Shown here one piece after another: positions 62,095 through 64,000 of a DNA stretch of 64,000 nt; the stretch's first letter is position 1, and every line of letters begins with the position of its first letter. This DNA is from Bacteriovoracaceae bacterium UBA6153 (GTDB lineage Bacteria; Bdellovibrionota; Bacteriovoracia; Bacteriovoracales; Bacteriovoracaceae), in NCBI GenBank assembly GCA_002428265.1, contig DIUR01000003.1, forward strand, positions 62,001-126,000. Direction: 5' to 3'. The notes under the pieces were generated by a model. It did not search any database. It had not been told where the DNA came from and saw only the letters and a list, made by a program, of their open reading frames with translations. The translations under genes were made by a program, and so were the position numbers.

Positions 62095-63125
62095 AACCAG
62101 AACAATCAGAGCGCATTCTTGTAGAAGAGCTTTTCAAAAAAACTATCAACAAAGATCTTCTTAATGATGAGGTGATTGAAAATGTTGAGAAACTAACTGG
62201 GGATGCTTCTACTAGAAAGTATTACAGAATCTGGACAGCTAAAAAATCCTATGTCGTTTGCCTCGATAATCCAGTGACTGAAGCGCAAGAAGAGCCAACG
62301 TTTTTGAAACTTCAGCGCGTTTTACACGCCGAAAAAGTTCGTGTTCCGCTTATCCACGACAAGGAATTAGCTACTGGCTATATTTTAGAAGAAGACTTAG
62401 GTGATGTGACTTTCTTAAAAGACATCAGTCAGGTCACGGGCCTTGCGGGCGAATATGATTTTTATATCAAGGCCATCGATCTTATGGCACAGATTCATAA
62501 TATTGATGTAGCAAAATATAAAGGGGAGAGTTTTACAAAACTCGCTTTTGATACTGAAAAGCTCTATGCCGAAATGGAGTTCACAAAAAAATATTTCTTA
62601 AAAGCATACCTGTCTCTTGATGTTGAATCAGAAGATGTAAAAAAGTTATATAAAAAATTATTTTCTATGTGTGAAGGACTCTCTCGTGAGCCTCGCGCAT
62701 TAGTTCATAGAGATTACCACTCTAGAAATTTAATGATCAAAGATGGTGAGCAGATCGTTATCGATTTCCAGGATGCTCGCATGGGTACACCGCTCTATGA
62801 TTTAGTTTCTCTTCTTGAAGACTGTTATTACCAAATCAATGACGAGAACAAAAAACGCTTAATTGAGTATTACTATAATACTTATTTTAAGAAGTTTGAT
62901 TCTACAAAAAGCTTTGAACAATTTAAGGCCGTCTATGACATGATGGCGATTCAAAGAGTGTTTAAAGCGATTGGAAGTTTTGCTTATATTTACGCAGACA
63001 GAAAAGACCTTCGTTATATTAAATATATCGGATACGCTTTTGAAAAAGTTAGAAGTCTTATGCTTGTGCATGAGCATTTCGCAGAAGAGCGAAAAATTCT
63101 TTCGAGTTTATATTATGCAAATTGA
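62091..63125 (+). CDS. amgK: AmgK-like sugar kinase (MurNAc/GlcNAc 1-kinase)
   Basis: 344 aa. Aminoglycoside-phosphotransferase fold. Motifs: GDASTRKYYRI near the N-terminus, the Brenner motif LVHRDYHSRNLMI, and the metal-binding IDFQDARMGTPLYDLV. AmgK phosphorylates MurNAc and GlcNAc at C1, feeding MurU. The murU-like gene overlaps its end by 11 bases, which is the pairing known from Pseudomonas putida, so the assignment leans on context and motif together. Confidence 0.85.
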   Translation: MKPEQSERILVEELFKKTINKDLLNDEVIENVEKLTGDASTRKYYRIWTAKKSYVVCLDNPVTEAQEEPTFLKLQRVLHAEKVRVPLIHDKELATGYILEEDLGDVTFLKDISQVTGLAGEYDFYIKAIDLMAQIHNIDVAKYKGESFTKLAFDTEKLYAEMEFTKKYFLKAYLSLDVESEDVKKLYKKLFSMCEGLSREPRALVHRDYHSRNLMIKDGEQIVIDFQDARMGTPLYDLVSLLEDCYYQINDENKKRLIEYYYNTYFKKFDSTKSFEQFKAVYDMMAIQRVFKAIGSFAYIYADRKDLRYIKYIGYAFEKVRSLMLVHEHFAEERKILSSLYYAN

Positions 63126-63984
63126 TCACGCTTTAATCCTTTGTGCCGGAATGGGGTCTCGAATGGGAGAGATTGGAAAAAAACTTCCAAAAGCTCTCTG
63201 GCCTGTTTTTTATAAAGAATTATTAGAGCTGCAGATTAATTATTGTCACGATCTTGGGATTAAAAGAATTTTTATCAATACTCATTTTCTCTCAGCAGAA
63301 ATTGAGCAATATGTAAGTCGTGACCTTCGTTTTGAAGACATTACGATATTGCATGAAGACCCTCTACTTGATTCCGGGGGAGCTATTCATAATATGGCCT
63401 CTCGCGGTGATGTTAACTACTCAGGGAATCTTTTACTGGTGAATGCAGACCAGTTCCTCTTCTTTGATAAGAAATACTTTGATGAAGCTATATCAAGTTT
63501 AGAAAATTCTAGAGCAGCTCTTTTTGGGATCACTGTGGAAAAGTCCGCAAAATATAATGAAACTGTTATTGTCGATGACCAGTTGAAAGAAATTAGAAAG
63601 CCTGATGGAACCCACGACTATGTGACTTATTCAGGACTAGGGATGCTTAAGCTTGATGGGCTTACACCAATTGCTGGGATTTCAAGGTTCTTTGAAACGG
63701 TGGCGGATTATAAAAGAGAACGTGTCCAATTTATTGTTCCAAGCAAATTTGAATACTGGGACTTTGGTACAGCGCCGATCTATTTCGAAAGCATAAAAAA
63801 TATTTTCCTCAATCTAAAAGATAATAAGAGTGGATGGTTAATGGATTTCCTTAATAAGCATGGAGCTTTTAATGGTGACGAAAATAACTTTTTTAGCCAG
63901 GAATTAAATTCGATCAGTCTTGATAGATCAAGTGCCTTTGAAAGAAATAGTATTGTAGGCCATGGGATTATTCAGGAAGTTTAG
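63115..63984 (+). CDS. murU: MurU-like nucleotidyltransferase
   Basis: 289 aa from the ATG at 63115, which overlaps amgK. Sugar-1-phosphate nucleotidyltransferase fold with HALILCAGMGSRMGEIGKKL, KALWPVF, EDPLLDSGGAIHNM (murU-like LDTGGG position) and LLVNADQFLF with the Asp ligand. MurU makes UDP-MurNAc from MurNAc-1-P and UTP, bypassing de novo MurA/MurB. Only 16 bases follow its stop to the window end. Confidence 0.85.
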   Translation: MQIDHALILCAGMGSRMGEIGKKLPKALWPVFYKELLELQINYCHDLGIKRIFINTHFLSAEIEQYVSRDLRFEDITILHEDPLLDSGGAIHNMASRGDVNYSGNLLLVNADQFLFFDKKYFDEAISSLENSRAALFGITVEKSAKYNETVIVDDQLKEIRKPDGTHDYVTYSGLGMLKLDGLTPIAGISRFFETVADYKRERVQFIVPSKFEYWDFGTAPIYFESIKNIFLNLKDNKSGWLMDFLNKHGAFNGDENNFFSQELNSISLDRSSAFERNSIVGHGIIQEV

Positions 63985-64000
63985 AAAATTTTCTTTTTAG

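Overview
The window is AT-rich, densely coded bacterial chromosome from a Gram-negative organism. It carries an LptF/LptG-type permease, many beta-barrel outer-membrane proteins, lipoproteins with clear lipoboxes, periplasmic c-type cytochromes and a large Slt-type lytic transglycosylase. The mix of AT-rich housekeeping genes and many secreted coiled-coil or lineage-specific proteins suggests Bdellovibrionota, class Bacteriovoracia (Bacteriovorax/Peredibacter-like). That placement is inference from gene content and protein style; no search was run.

Layout. 1-8.3 kb: the end of an unknown gene, a patatin-like phospholipase, then a tight + strand run (HTH protein, outer-membrane protein, NAD-dependent DNA ligase, RadA, a 56-aa membrane peptide, and a tag glycosylase gene broken by one in-frame amber codon), followed by a two-gene membrane module. 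8.3-16.6 kb, mostly - strand: a secreted protein, a heptad-repeat coiled-coil protein behind an SD-masking hairpin, glycerol kinase, a pilin-like peptide, a TlpA thioredoxin (+), a Kazal-like lipoprotein and the hutH-hutU-hutI histidine-degradation operon. 17-22 kb: rpe-fmt-def, an LptF/G-like permease and a barrel protein, divergent from galU. 22-31.8 kb: galU, a secreted protein, priA, a large secreted coiled-coil protein, a porin (-) and a class A PBP. 31.8-41.9 kb: tRNA-Gln(UUG), prs, pth, ychF, an LCAT-like lipase lipoprotein, lytic transglycosylase and HAMP-like membrane protein (-), an Mrp-family ATPase without the usual CxxC, a PATAN/DUF4388-like protein, an RHH regulator and an exported protein.

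42-47.1 kb is the accessory-looking part. It is more AT-rich, with weak or alternative start codons, two secreted proteins of unknown family, a DUF4160/DUF2442 pair, a DUF4184 membrane protein and small membrane ORFs, one of them bracketed by a perfect 17-bp inverted repeat. 47.2-55.6 kb has a tsdB-tsdA-like pair of dihaem cytochromes (thiosulfate oxidation), an alpha/beta hydrolase, secreted proteins, a second gene whose Shine-Dalgarno is masked by a perfect hairpin, a DUF748 protein and a DOPA-dioxygenase-family protein. 55.7-64 kb has etfA-etfB-acyl-CoA dehydrogenase, folK, a lipoprotein and a barrel protein, a LysM lipoprotein, and a lipoprotein-amgK-murU run that probably recycles cell-wall MurNAc/GlcNAc.

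Together the genes point to a heterotroph that oxidises amino acids (hut) and acyl-CoA (acd/etf), phosphorylates glycerol, and invests in envelope building, turnover and recycling (PBP, Slt, LysM, AmgK/MurU). The least ordinary signals are the two SD-masking hairpins, three genes whose best start appears to be AUU, the amber-interrupted tag, and the 17-bp inverted-repeat unit. No single large novel defence or secretion system is visible, and no CRISPR, prophage or transposase was seen.
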